From Hippasteria phrygiana (taxonomy: Eukaryota; Echinodermata; Asteroidea; Valvatida; Goniasteridae), in contig JAZGUH010000776.1 of assembly GCA_037893225.1 (NCBI GenBank), positions 166,001 to 230,000 of the forward strand: a stretch of 64,000 bases of DNA, given 5' to 3'. This document shows, piece after piece, positions 27,701 through 39,700 of this stretch (position 1 is its first letter; the number at the start of each line of letters is the position of its first letter). The translations under genes and the position numbers were made by a program. The notes beneath the pieces were generated by a model. That model ran no database searches and had not been told where the DNA came from. It was given only the letters and a program-made list of their open reading frames with translations.

Positions 27701-30700
27701 ATAGCCAGGGATCACACCCAATTTTACGATACAACCTGGGAAGCGACATTGTGGGGATCCACTCAATGAGGATACGACTTTTTACTTATATTCGTCAAAC
27801 AATCCACAAGGGAAACTGGCTAGGTAAATTTGAATATAATTTCAAAGTGAACAAAGAAACTGGCACGAGCGGGACTCTGTTAGATGTAGATTTTTTTGTT
27901 AAAACAAACTTGTTGATGGGTACTGAATGTATTGTAACAAAAATCAATGGAAAATTATTTTATATAATAACTACAATCTGAAATTCTCCTCCCATGTCAC
28001 ACCAAATGGGGTCATTAGTGTGGATAGACCCAGATATAACAAAACTAAAAGACATTGCCCTGTATGTCAACACAATGACATGCAAATGACATGTAGCAGG
28101 AATGATCGACAACAAATGGACTGTAAGAATCGGAGAATGACGGGAAGAAGGAACAGGCATACCCCAAAAAGATGGAGGAATGACATCACAAAGTAGGTTG
28201 GGGGACCGGGACAAGAACAGCCAAAGAATTAACATAGAACAGTCTGACAGAAGGCTACATCCTGCAGTGGGTGGATGGCGCCTAGTTGGCACTTTATCCT
28301 GAGATAGTGTGTTTCCACGCTGATGTACATGTACTTTGGCTTACAATCGCATTCTACTCTATGCACATTCTAGCTTGCTTTTGAAAGAATGAATGCGACC
28401 ACGCAGTCTGTTTCGCTGACTCAAAGTAATCCCTTACTCCCATTATTCTGTTTTTGTTGGCAGGACGGATCCGGCTTGTCGCACAGCTGTCTGGGATGCA
28501 GAGCATCTGCAAGACAAGATCAACAGAGGGCAGTCTGCAGGCAGCCGAGTAGGCTCAGCCGCCATCACAACGCCTAGGTATAGCTGACAGACTAAAGGAA
28601 GCTCATCAAGACATTTATAGAATGTTACCAGATCCTACGAAATGAGTCTTAAGGATATTTTTCGTACTTTTGCTTGCATTGGAAAGAGCATACTTGGCTC
28701 TTAATTTTGATATATCAATCAGTTTGACATCCTGATGAATATGGATATGATGTGGGTGAAAACCTTGACAGTTACCATTGATTTCTACTATATAAGTCAT
28801 TTTTAAGGGGCTGTAACTCAAAATAGCTCTGGCAACTGGTGACTGATTTTGTTGGGCTGGGTCACAAATGATTAAATCTGTACATGATTCATAGAATTTT
28901 AAATCCGGTATAAACACATGGTCATTAGATGTGTTATCTACATGGCTACAAATTGTGGCGCGTGTGATGTGTTTAAAACCAGTTTGTGTTTTATCGGCTG
29001 TTTAAAACCCCCCACGTGACAGGCTCTCGACCAATAGGAATGGGTAAACTGTCTTAGATATTTATGAATATTCTTTCAAATCTAACTTGATTTAAACAAT
29101 GAATGACGTCCAGAATTGCTCATGGAACAGACAGCTAATCCAAATCTTTGTTTCCTATAGGCATCAGCCAATCACAAAGGGATTGTCCGCTGTCCAGTTG
29201 GGGCACACCCGCCCAACCCACCGTGCTACCGTACAAGGCAGAGGGGCCTACCATATCCCATCCCCCTGTACATCCATCACCACCATCAACTCAGCTGTCA
29301 TGTACTGGACGGATGAGGGGTTCGTGTGTCCCCTCAACCACAATTTCTTGGTGCTGGGCCTTCAGGTGAGTTAAGCAGTGGAGCCAAGGGGAGCTTCCGG
29401 AAGGCACATTTTTAATTTGTGTTAATTACTTAAACACCTTTGGGCCAATTCCGCTCAAACTCCATGTAATCCTCAATCGAACACCCCAGTTTGAGCTTCT
29501 ATAGTCATAATGTCGAGTTCACTCACCAGTCAGGCCGACCCTGAGAAATCTGGGCCCCTAGCCAAGCCCCATTCATTTGTGTACAAACCTAAGTCCTTGG
29601 AGTATAGCCGTCTAGCCGGTCTACATAATGGCAGCTATCAATCATCCTACTGCTGGCCCAGTGACAGAATGTAAACAGCTGTTTCCAACCAGAGAAAGCC
29701 TATCAGTCCGTGACTGTTTGATGCTGTCTGCGAGTGTGTGATGTCCATGCTTTTATTTTATACACGTAATAGAAACTGCCTTCCGGAGTCTCCCCTTGGA
29801 GTGCCCGAGTCATTTTATGTGGGGTGCATTTTCCAGAGTTAAAGATGATGTTGATTGCCGAAAGAAGTCTGCATCATTTTGTAGCTTTATGAAGATTGCG
29901 TTTTGTAAAATATAATAGCCAATTATTTCTGCCGTGAAGTAACAAAAAGTGACTTTTGAGAGCTATTTTTAATAAGTCCCCCCTATCCCTCTGGTACCAT
30001 TTGTCTGAAGGTCATTGCTGCGGGCAGCAAACAAATCTGAAGTTATAGGACATACTCCCCATTTGTTTCTAGTACTAGACACAAAAGGAGAGTTCGTCTT
30101 ATGACGTCAGATTTGTTTGCTGCTCACAGCTACGACTTTTAGACAAATGGCCCCAGTGGGCTATTCTGCGCGGAAGGGACTTGATAAAAATAGCTCTCAA
30201 AAGTCACTTTTTTTGTTATTTCATGGCAGAAATAATTGGCTGTTTTATTTTACAATACGCAGTCTTCATCAAACTACAAAATGACGCAGACTTCTCTCAG
30301 CAATCAACATCATCTTTAACTCTTTGTTCATGCAAGTCTGTAAGGAATTGAAGTGAGAATATAGCATTGTCATAAAGAAACTTTTAGTTGATGATAATAT
30401 TTGACAGTAATATTTGATTATTTGTGTCATGCTGTGTCATGAGTTTAAGACACACATGTTGAGCAAACTCCCCCGGCTACCCTGATTTAGAAATTCTATG
30501 CAGTGAACAGTGCTACTGAATAAATGTGATTTCAGACTTTAACGTGGTGCAGTTATTTTTTTCCAGGACAATGAGTAATCTGCACAGTTCCCTTTGTACA
30601 TCAACTGTCGAAAATGCCACCTGGCCTAGCAATGAGAGCATGGCTTGTGAATATCAATTCATGTGCCAATAAGCCTTATATGCAAACATTGCATGGAACA

Positions 30701-33700
30701 AGTTTTGTTCTAAATGTGTGCCAAACCACAGCATATGTGTACATTGTACAGCCATACACCTGAATGTGGGAGTATGATGGAAAATATGTGGAATGCCCAT
30801 GCCACACCATAGTGTAATTTTTATATAATCTTCACAAGGGGTCAATTTGGTGGCTCTGCTTACCTTTGATGACAAATCTACGCTAACTATTGCTAAGTTC
30901 TGTTGTAAGCATGTTTCACAGGTACGCAAGGAATCTAGTCTTGTGTACGTGTGTATACATCCTGAAATGAAGGATTCTGTACTTTCAAGGTTTGTGCAGA
31001 ATTTCTCGACGCACAGAATGTGTATCATGAGCACAGAATGTGTACAATGAGCACAGAATCCCATTAGCAACAACATAAAATTGTGCTCGGTTGACAATGA
31101 TACACGTGGTGTACATTTTTTTAGCATTGTTCCTAGCACGCGAGGCGCGGGCCGATTTCATAAAGCTGTTAAGCACAACAATTTGCTGAGCATGAAAATG
31201 TCTTGCTTAATAAAAACAGGTTACCAGCCAAAAATCCATGTAATTTTCATGCTAAGCAAACAGCTGAATGCCAGTCAAAAGCAATATTCCACACATGGAA
31301 ATCTGGTTGGTAATCCAGTTTTTATCAAGGAAGCATTTGCATGCTAAGCAAATCTTTGTGCTTAACAGCTTTATGAAATTGGCCCCAGGCTTTCAAGTAA
31401 TCCTACTTTTCCTACTTTTTCCTAATTTTGTTTACCTTGCTCCTACTTTTCCTACTTGAATTTTCTTTAAATTCCTAGGTTTAAATTTCCTACTTTTTTC
31501 CAAATTTGTTGTCCCACAACTGCGAAAAAATGAAATCTCATTGAATATTTTTCATAAAAGTGTTACACACTGTCATATAAAAATCACACAATGAAGGGCT
31601 TGGGTGCAGGAGTACTGCAACTTTACTTCTAAGAGCTTAGTTGAGGACGGAACACAAGTATTGTGAGCACAGAACAATGAGGCTTGTGATGCTGTGGACA
31701 TTGTTGAGTATTAACAAAAACTATTTGTGAAAGCCCGCAAAAGTCCTACATTCATTCTGATTTTGTCCTCGAAAGTCCTACTTTTGTCCTGTTTTAATTT
31801 TTATTTTGATCCTACTATTCTACTTTTTCACCTGGGTCTGCTTGAAAGCCTGTTGTACATGTAGGTTAACGTCCCATAAAAGCATTTTGTACATAGTATG
31901 AAAACCCTACCTTCAATGCTTGTTTTTGTCATAGGATGGACGTATACTCTTCATGGATCCAATGGAGTATGGCTACCGTTACTGTGAACTACAGGCCAGC
32001 AAAGATGCAGTGAGTAAATCAGGCTTGTTACAATGCAATTAAGTAAATGTACACTTAAATGTACAGGGATACTAATAGATAGTCTTCTCTGTGTGCGCTT
32101 TCCTCTTTAAATGTAGTATACAACATTTGCTTTTGCTGTAATTTTCAGAAATAAATGGATTTGGGGGTTAGTATATTATAGCGTGCTAGCAAATACTGTA
32201 ACAGTGACCTGTTTAAAGTATTGTGTGCATAGATGCTGGGAAAACGGAGAGAAAAAAAATATGTTGTAGAATTCTGGTTCCCTCTAGGCTGACCATACTT
32301 TTAGACAAAACGGAGCATTTATAGAGTATGGGAATTATCAGGTCGGGGAACTGGACTAAAGTATTAAAGTAGTATTAAAGAGGTTAATAATTGCCTAGGC
32401 CTGCATGCACCATTGTCTCGAATAATAATAATAATAATAATAATTACCCTAGATGGGACATTTGGGAGACATTCCCATAGACGCGATCACAAATCTTTTT
32501 AAACTTTGATGTAACCTAACCCAATTATCCCTTGTCCTACCCCCGCGAATGTTGGTATATTTTTGTTTTGGACCATTCTCTATCAATATAACTCAATTTT
32601 GACAGTAAAAATCTGCCTCTAAAGGGGGGCTAGGTACTTAGGGAGATATAACAAAATTCTCCCTAAGTGTACTATTAGGCTAATAATGTAGATTTGTTAA
32701 GTACACATATCCACCATGATCATATGTGACCCGCTCCAGAAAAAGGTGATATAAGTCGCGCTATGCATTTACGTGTAATGCCCTTTCAACGTTAAGAGGG
32801 TGAAATTTTTCGTCAAAATTCATTTTTTTGTTTTTTGTCTTTAATGACATCTTAAACATCTAAAGTTTCAGGTTTGGTGCCCAACAATGTTGATTTCAGT
32901 GAATAAAGTGAAAAAATTACCTTTTTAGAGTGCATTGTTCCATTTGCAGTGTATTAGAATTAGCTATTTCAAAGCCTGTTTTTTCTGTTGTGCAATTTGA
33001 ACTCCATAGAACTAATTAATATGCAAAAACGCGATATCTCCAGAACGGAAAGGGCTTTGGAGCTCTATCATGTACCAAATGAAAGCCTACATTGTGGGCT
33101 TTCCAAACATAAATAGAACCTATTTTTCATATTTTGCGACATAATATACCTTTTTCCGGAGCGGGTCACATATTGCTCAAGGCTCTACATTATTACCCCT
33201 GCTCATCAGGCCTAATAATCATTCCTGAAACCTCAGCTTCCTGGGGAGTATACAGCCCCCGCTGCAAGTTAAACGTAGTGTACACGATTGGTAATCCTCC
33301 AATTCCTTTTTACTGAATTATTACGAAATACCTTACTAGACTGTAAGTTAATAGTTGTCTCAATCATCCTGTGAAATGATGGTACCAGGTGTGCTGTCGT
33401 TGTCAAGAAAAGTGGAAATATGTATCGTTTTCCAACGATTTCCAGCTGCAAATCGTTGGAAATCTGCCCTGTAGCCTTTAGTCTAGGCGCGCGTGGCTAC
33501 CCGGACGAGTGGTGCGCCCCGGACATGTTGGCATTCGGGGCGCGTCACGCGCCCAGATAGCCACGCGCGCCTTGACTAAAGGCTATCATCCGCCCGACGT
33601 TTGAAAACGAGCGCCTTTTTTCTCTCGTTTTTTCCGCCATCCAACAACGCAAAACTTTGAACAGGTCAGTGGAACGATATTTTCTATAAAATACTAACCC

Positions 33701-36700
33701 CCAAATCCGCCCATTCCTGAAAATTGCAACAATGACCAATCATGTACACTGCCTTTAAGCACACATGGGCTAATGAAAAACATAACCATCACTGCCTCAC
33801 AGGTACCCATTTACTCCTGGGTGGAGAGACCCAACTTTTGATAAAGTGTCTTGCTCAAGGACACAAGCACCATGACCCCCTTCTAAATTCAAACCCACAA
33901 TCTGTAGTTTCACCAAGATCATGAGTCCAGTACACTAGCCCACGAGGCTACAGCGCTACACTGAAGAATGCAATAAGAATGTGAATCGGCCCTCAGGCCA
34001 GTAGGATACAATACCACCCTTTGATTGAAGTACTTTTATATTGCTGTCATATAGATCTTTGAAATGGAGTTTGACAACACCCACAGCACCCTTATAGCCA
34101 AGAGCCACCTGAGAGAAAAGGACGTGTTTCATTTCTGGTCGTTGCCGAGCCTAGAACTCCAACATCTGGTGGTTGTGCCCAGAGATGTTACTGGCTTTGC
34201 CAGAATGGTAAATGCAACAATGCTGACTTGTTATAATAAGGTCCTTGGATATTGTGTGACTGAGTGAATGATGATTAGAGCTGTGCATCTGAACCAGGTA
34301 CTCGATAACTTAGCAATTTCTCAGACAGTGAAAATGAAAGTTTTTGAATGTCATTTGTGGGGAATTTTCAAAATGAAAACCAGGGTACATGGGAAAACAA
34401 AACAGATTGGGGTCATTCTATAAATTTGGGGTCCAAAGTGTGACAGGGACTGTTACACCTGACCTGTGTAATTTCCCATCAAGTATCATTAAAATTGACT
34501 TCACACTATTTTTTGCTTGTTTGGCAGGTACTTTGCTTTGCATGATCACTCTTGGAGATAGAAGGCATTAAAGAATGTGTCTTGAATTGCAAAATGAATA
34601 TACATTTCCATATTTTCTCTGAAAAGGGTACATTCTTAAAAGGCCACGGAGATTACATTTTTAATTCTCCTATTATTTATACGTCAACCTACCACTTTAT
34701 TTTTGGAAGATGTGGCGTTCCATACAAAAGTGTTGACAGCTTCGTAGACGCGCTATCATACAAACAAATATAGCGGCCCCCTGATGATCTGTATGCGAGT
34801 CCAACTTTCTCGTAAATGTCATGTTTTTTAATATGTGTCGGATATGTCCTGAAAAGTAGGACATGTTCCATTCTATTCTGCTAACACCCTTCATTTTTTT
34901 ATTCAATTGGTGCTACAGAGGTCACTTTCTGAATGTTTTTTATGGTGGTGTAACACGGCCTATTAATCTTGCAGGGAACTACCTTTCTCACGGGCCATTC
35001 TGATGGTAGCTTGATGCTGCACCACCTGCGATCCGTCACCAACATGATAGGCTATTCCACTAACGAGGGAAAGGAGGTGATCAGGGAGAGCCGGAGGGAT
35101 CACTTTGCACCCATCGTGGCCGTGGACTCTTGCCGGAGTCTTGAAATATTTGTTTCATGCAGGTATAGAAAGATCCATTAACATTGGTGTAACTGTGCGT
35201 TTGTGTCGTGTGCATTCATTTGCAGGGGTAAGATTTGTCAGGATTTTTCCTGATTTCAGGATTTTTTGTTGGGATTTCAGAATTTTTTAAGAATCTCTTT
35301 TGCAATCTGGAATTCCTGAGGTGTTGTTCTGAAGGTGTTTTTATCTGTAAAAGTGGATATAGACCAATAAAAACGGATATTTTAAGGGGGTGCCTTTAGG
35401 CAAATACAAACTATATGTTGATCTCGGGTCCTCATAGATTTTTTGTGGATTTTTCGTGGATTTCGTGGAATTTTCATTTTTGGCCAATCTCACCCCTGAT
35501 TTGATTGCTTATGGCTCCAAGGTGAGATAATTTACTGTGTAAAAACATCAACATGTACTGTAAAGCTTTTTTTCTCATTTTCACCCTCATCAAAAGTACT
35601 TTATACCACAAAAACGGCCAGGGGCAGTAAATGTTGCCCAAAGTATAATGTTGAAAAAAATGTTGTGCTTATTAATTTCTTGCATAAATGTGACCCGGCA
35701 TGTCGTAATCAGGAATAAGTGGCTGAGGCCGTTTCGCGTAACGGCCCAGTCCACCGGGCATTATGGGTAAAAATCTTGACAGTCAATTTTCAGGTTTTTG
35801 TAATTTTAGGAAGTGTACATGTAGTTATCACAGGTTACTGTCATTTATGTGTTTTATGCAAAAACGATAAAAAAAGGTGAAAATAAAGAGGATGAAATCC
35901 TCGTTTGTTTCAGAAAAATTGGGTCTGATTTGAAAAGTTTAAGTCCGTCTGCAATCAAACTTGCTCCAAAGGTGCAACATGGAAACATTTATGTTAAAGG
36001 TCATATCAATGTCAAAGGTCATTTCAGGTCAAGTAGTAAAATAGGCTGAAAATGATTGCTCTCATTTGAAAAGTTGAAACTTAGGTGCAGTGACCCAAAA
36101 AAAGGCGACACGTGTGATCCACGGATCACCTTGTTTTATATAGTGAGAACCTAACTGGTATAGTAAGTGCCTTGATTCGCATCAGTGCCCTTTTGTCAGA
36201 AAATAGCTTGAACATTTTCAATAGGTAAAAAGAACTCTTGATCCTAATTAGGGCTGTTCATTTTCAAATAATTTAGTATTGCAATATTCAAAACTTGGTT
36301 TGACCGAATATTCGAATATTCAAAACTCGCTGATAAAGTTTTATGTGTTGCGGTCAATTTTATGGACCGTTCGATCGCCATTTTTTTTGCATGCTCCTGT
36401 ATCGAGGGTTTTACGGACGGGAACAATAAACCTCCCTCCTCAAAAAGTTCCGATTGACAAAAATGCGGCATTTGACACTGCTGAGCGCCGTAACTTTTCT
36501 ATTAAAATAGCACCAGAGTCGTATCTGTACGTGCATATATATCTTTTTGAATATTCGAACCGGCAGAATGGTATTTAAATATTTGGTTGACGATCGAATA
36601 TTTGAATATTCGGTATATTCAGGACAGCCCTAATCCTAATTTCAAGTCCAATAACAGGCCTTGCGCTAACTTTTTTTCCTGGCTAGCCCACTGGGCTAGT

Positions 36701-39700
36701 TAACTGAAGCTTTTACTAGCCCGTTTAGAGTTTTACTAGCCCGTATATAAAAAATAAGAAAACCCCTATATGTTTAGCTCACCAATAAAGAAGTTGATAT
36801 TTTGGAAAATAAAAGGCTGATGGTAAATGACTTAAGAGGCATGTACTGTCAAGTTTTATTTATTATTACCGAAAGCATTATTTTGATCAAAATTTTAACA
36901 GGTATTAGTAACGTGATGGAAATAAGGAGAAAAATTAATTACAAATTTTGCTAATCATATTGTCATTTGATTAGCAATATGATAAAAATGACTAGCAAAA
37001 AACAAACAAAATGCAACAAGCTCAATGTTATTACATGAATAATTTTATTATGACTTAATATTGATTGATAGATAGATATGCTGAAGATATTAAAGCAATG
37101 TGTAATTCTTCTTATTAAAAAATAAACAAATTGCACATCGTTCTGGTTCTTGCACAAGGTAATGTTATGTTGGATTCAAAAACAAATAATTTCCCAGTTG
37201 CACATTTGTACACAATGAGGCCAAGTAAAAAAAAAACGAAACGAAAGTAGACGAAAATTCCGCACAGCTTTAATTTTAGCTTCTTGTGATCTGCAAAGAG
37301 CACAATAAAGGATGATCTCCTTCGACCGATCCTCCGGTTTCAACCATGTCATATGTTTCAGCCGTTTTCGAACGGTGAAATTGGACGGTACTTTCAACAT
37401 TTTATACATACATTTGTTCATTGTACACGCATCACCAGCACAGGCAGGATGCAGCATACAATGTACGTGCGTGCGTCAAACATGATCGTGTCATCCTGGA
37501 GCATATAGTTCATGTCGGCATAACAAACACGGAATGTGTGCTGTATGTAGCGTGCTGTATGTAGCGCGCCAAAGCCGCGCTACAGTATCTATGTACCGAA
37601 AGTGTATGGAGTGTACCGAACTACACGTACTAATCTCCACACAAAACTGCAGCAACCTCATTTCCCAAACTATCCTTATCGCGCAAAACCATTGAAAGAA
37701 ACTGTAGACTGACTGGGGGTAAGATTGCGCCAGCGTGTTTGCCCAAAGAACGGATCGGATAAAAACGATCTGCATGTTATGGTGGTTTAATTTCCGTCGT
37801 CACTGCACAGTTTTGTGTCAAGCATTGGCCGTCGTTCTGCATGATCTTATGAGAAATTTTAATTTGCAAAAACTGCTCATCCAGCTATTTCCATGGTAGG
37901 TTACTGAATTTTTCAGTAGCCCACCGGGCAACCAAGGAACCAAGTTTAGGTAGCCCGGAGCATTTTTCACTGGAATTTGTACGCCGGGCTAGTACTATTT
38001 CGAGGCCTAAATAAGTGGATTCCTTTATGCTCACACATTTCAGAAGCATTGATATTTATGCGAAATATCTATGAGAATGATTTTCATTTCGCTGGACCTT
38101 TAAATATTTTTCTTACAGAAAATGATTCAACCTTATTTTCATTTAAGATTCTACAAATGTATGTCTTGTTTTCAAAATTGTAAATGGATTGGCTCCAGCT
38201 TATTTATGCGAACTGCTAAGGGAGCACTGCCTAACCCATGATCGGGCCGGGCCGGTGAAAAACCTGGCCACGCCTGGGCCTTCTAGCTTTTAGTTTTGCT
38301 ATTGTGAGCCACAAATCACCTAACAATAGAGCAATACTTGTGATTGCTTTTGTTGTCATTCTATTCACGGGTCGGAGATCAAGTCTGGGTGAACAATGAG
38401 AGCTGGCTGGACTCCAGCATTAGTGGCAGTTATTGTGTACAACCAGGGAATTATAGAAGCCTGAAGGCCGGGGCATGGCCAGGCTTTTCAACGGCCTGGC
38501 CCGACCATGGGTTAGGCAGTGCTCCCTAATTCAACTACACGCAGTTTGCAATAAGCCATTTGCGAGTTAAATTTGAATAACATCTGGTACACGGACGTGC
38601 TCAAAATGCTTTGCACATTTTAACTTTGAAAGAGACTGTTCCTATATCACGTGATTCGGGGCAAGCCTTATGCTAGCAACACCCAGTTCCGGAATGGTCT
38701 GGTGTCTTTGTGCCATTCTCACCCATTGTGAACAATGTATTGGTGCTAACGTCTCTTACGTAACTATGCAAGAGCTTGCCCCGAATCATGTGATATAGCA
38801 ACAGTGTCTTTGGTCTAGAGAATTCAAAGTTAAAATGTGCCAAGCATTTAACTCGCAAATGGCTTATTGACAACTTCAGGGGTGATATGTCTAGGGCAGC
38901 CACAAAACCTGTTATTATGGTGATCGTTCTTTTACATTTTTTGCTCCACGACTATGGAATAAGCTGCCAGCAGCATTACGTTCTACTGATGTAAAGACTT
39001 CTTTGAAAACTTATGTATATTTTTAATGTATTTTTAACTACTTAAATATATTTGGTTTAGTTGTTTTAGAAGTATTTGTACACATTTATTTGTAATATAA
39101 TTGTACAGCGCTTTGAGTTGTCATTGTGACATGTAAAGCATTTTTTTAAATAATTATTTTTATTATTATTATTATTATTATTGTTATTGTTGATGTGTTT
39201 TGTTCAGTTCGGATGGTGCAGTGAAGGTGTGGGATGGAGATAAGATGCTACTGACGGAGATAGCACTAGGGGAGCCCGTCAGCTCTGCGCAGTTCATCAA
39301 CGCTAAAGGAGACCTCATGCTGGGATACATGAATCATCTCTTTGTCATCGACCATGGAAAAAGTAAGCTCAAACTTTTTGTGTTTACTTGTACCATCATG
39401 GGAACTGGGTTTATTTTAGGCAAGCCTTTGATGTGAAACAAGCTTAAATAAAAAATGGTGTGAATATTATTTTGAAATTTATTTTGTGCCAAGTTATTTA
39501 TTATTAAATGTTTGCCTTTTACTTCTACTAGTCATTGTTTTTCCTCTTGTATTTGTTCTGTTGAGTCAAATAAGAATAATGATAGTCACTATGTAACAGG
39601 GAAACCAAAAATGTCACACCCGAATTTATGGAATGACCCATGTCTTTCCTTTCTGTTGCAGTTGCCATTTCTGCATTATATTTGTTGATCTTTGATGTGT

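Larger units (their letters stand above)
32680..33956 (-). mobile_element. tRNA-derived SINE split by two MITEs
   Basis: When 32726-33169 and 33273-33754 are set aside, the remaining about 340 bases align with 63312-63600: ACACATATCCACCATGA, TTATTACCCCTGCTCA, GAGTATACAGCCCC, GCTGCAAGTTAA, CACATGGGCTAAT and ACCCATTTACTCCTGGGTGG. On the - strand the head near 33950 carries tRNA-like GTAGCCTCGTGGGCTAGTG (A box) and GTGGGTTTGAAT (B box), and the tail at the left is ATAATAATG-like. Confidence 0.82.
38130..39190 (+). mobile_element. Non-LTR retrotransposon 3' end (L2/CR1/Rex-like), twice interrupted
   Basis: IVNGLAPAYLCELL (38177-38218) and, after two insertions, RSFTFFAPRLWNKLPAALRS ending in TAA at 39024-39026 are the C-terminal signature of many L2-, CR1- and Rex-type ORF2 proteins (GLAPAYL..LL and APRLWN.LP..LR). 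The 3' UTR runs to a (ATT)n microsatellite at about 39160-39190, usual for this group. All of the reverse transcriptase is missing. Confidence 0.72.

Noticed and set aside
25032..27876. A cluster of nine or ten tRNA genes on the - strand
   Set aside because: A and B boxes are good, but the acceptor stem mispairs at four or more positions, the T stem has a mismatch, and the anticodon loop has C where U33 is required. A solo copy with a target duplication shows that it is a SINE.
25039..27981. Repeated 94-residue open frames on the + strand, and a 148-residue one at the end
   Set aside because: They are the antisense reading of the satellite. Identity follows the DNA repeat, the same frame in the diverged copy at 45750 is altered, and the translated tRNA region gives meaningless protein.
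30654..31139. A 161-residue - strand protein, one of the longest open frames
   Set aside because: It has unusual Cys/His/Thr content, no recognisable motif, and lies in an intron next to a MITE. I see no reason to call it coding.
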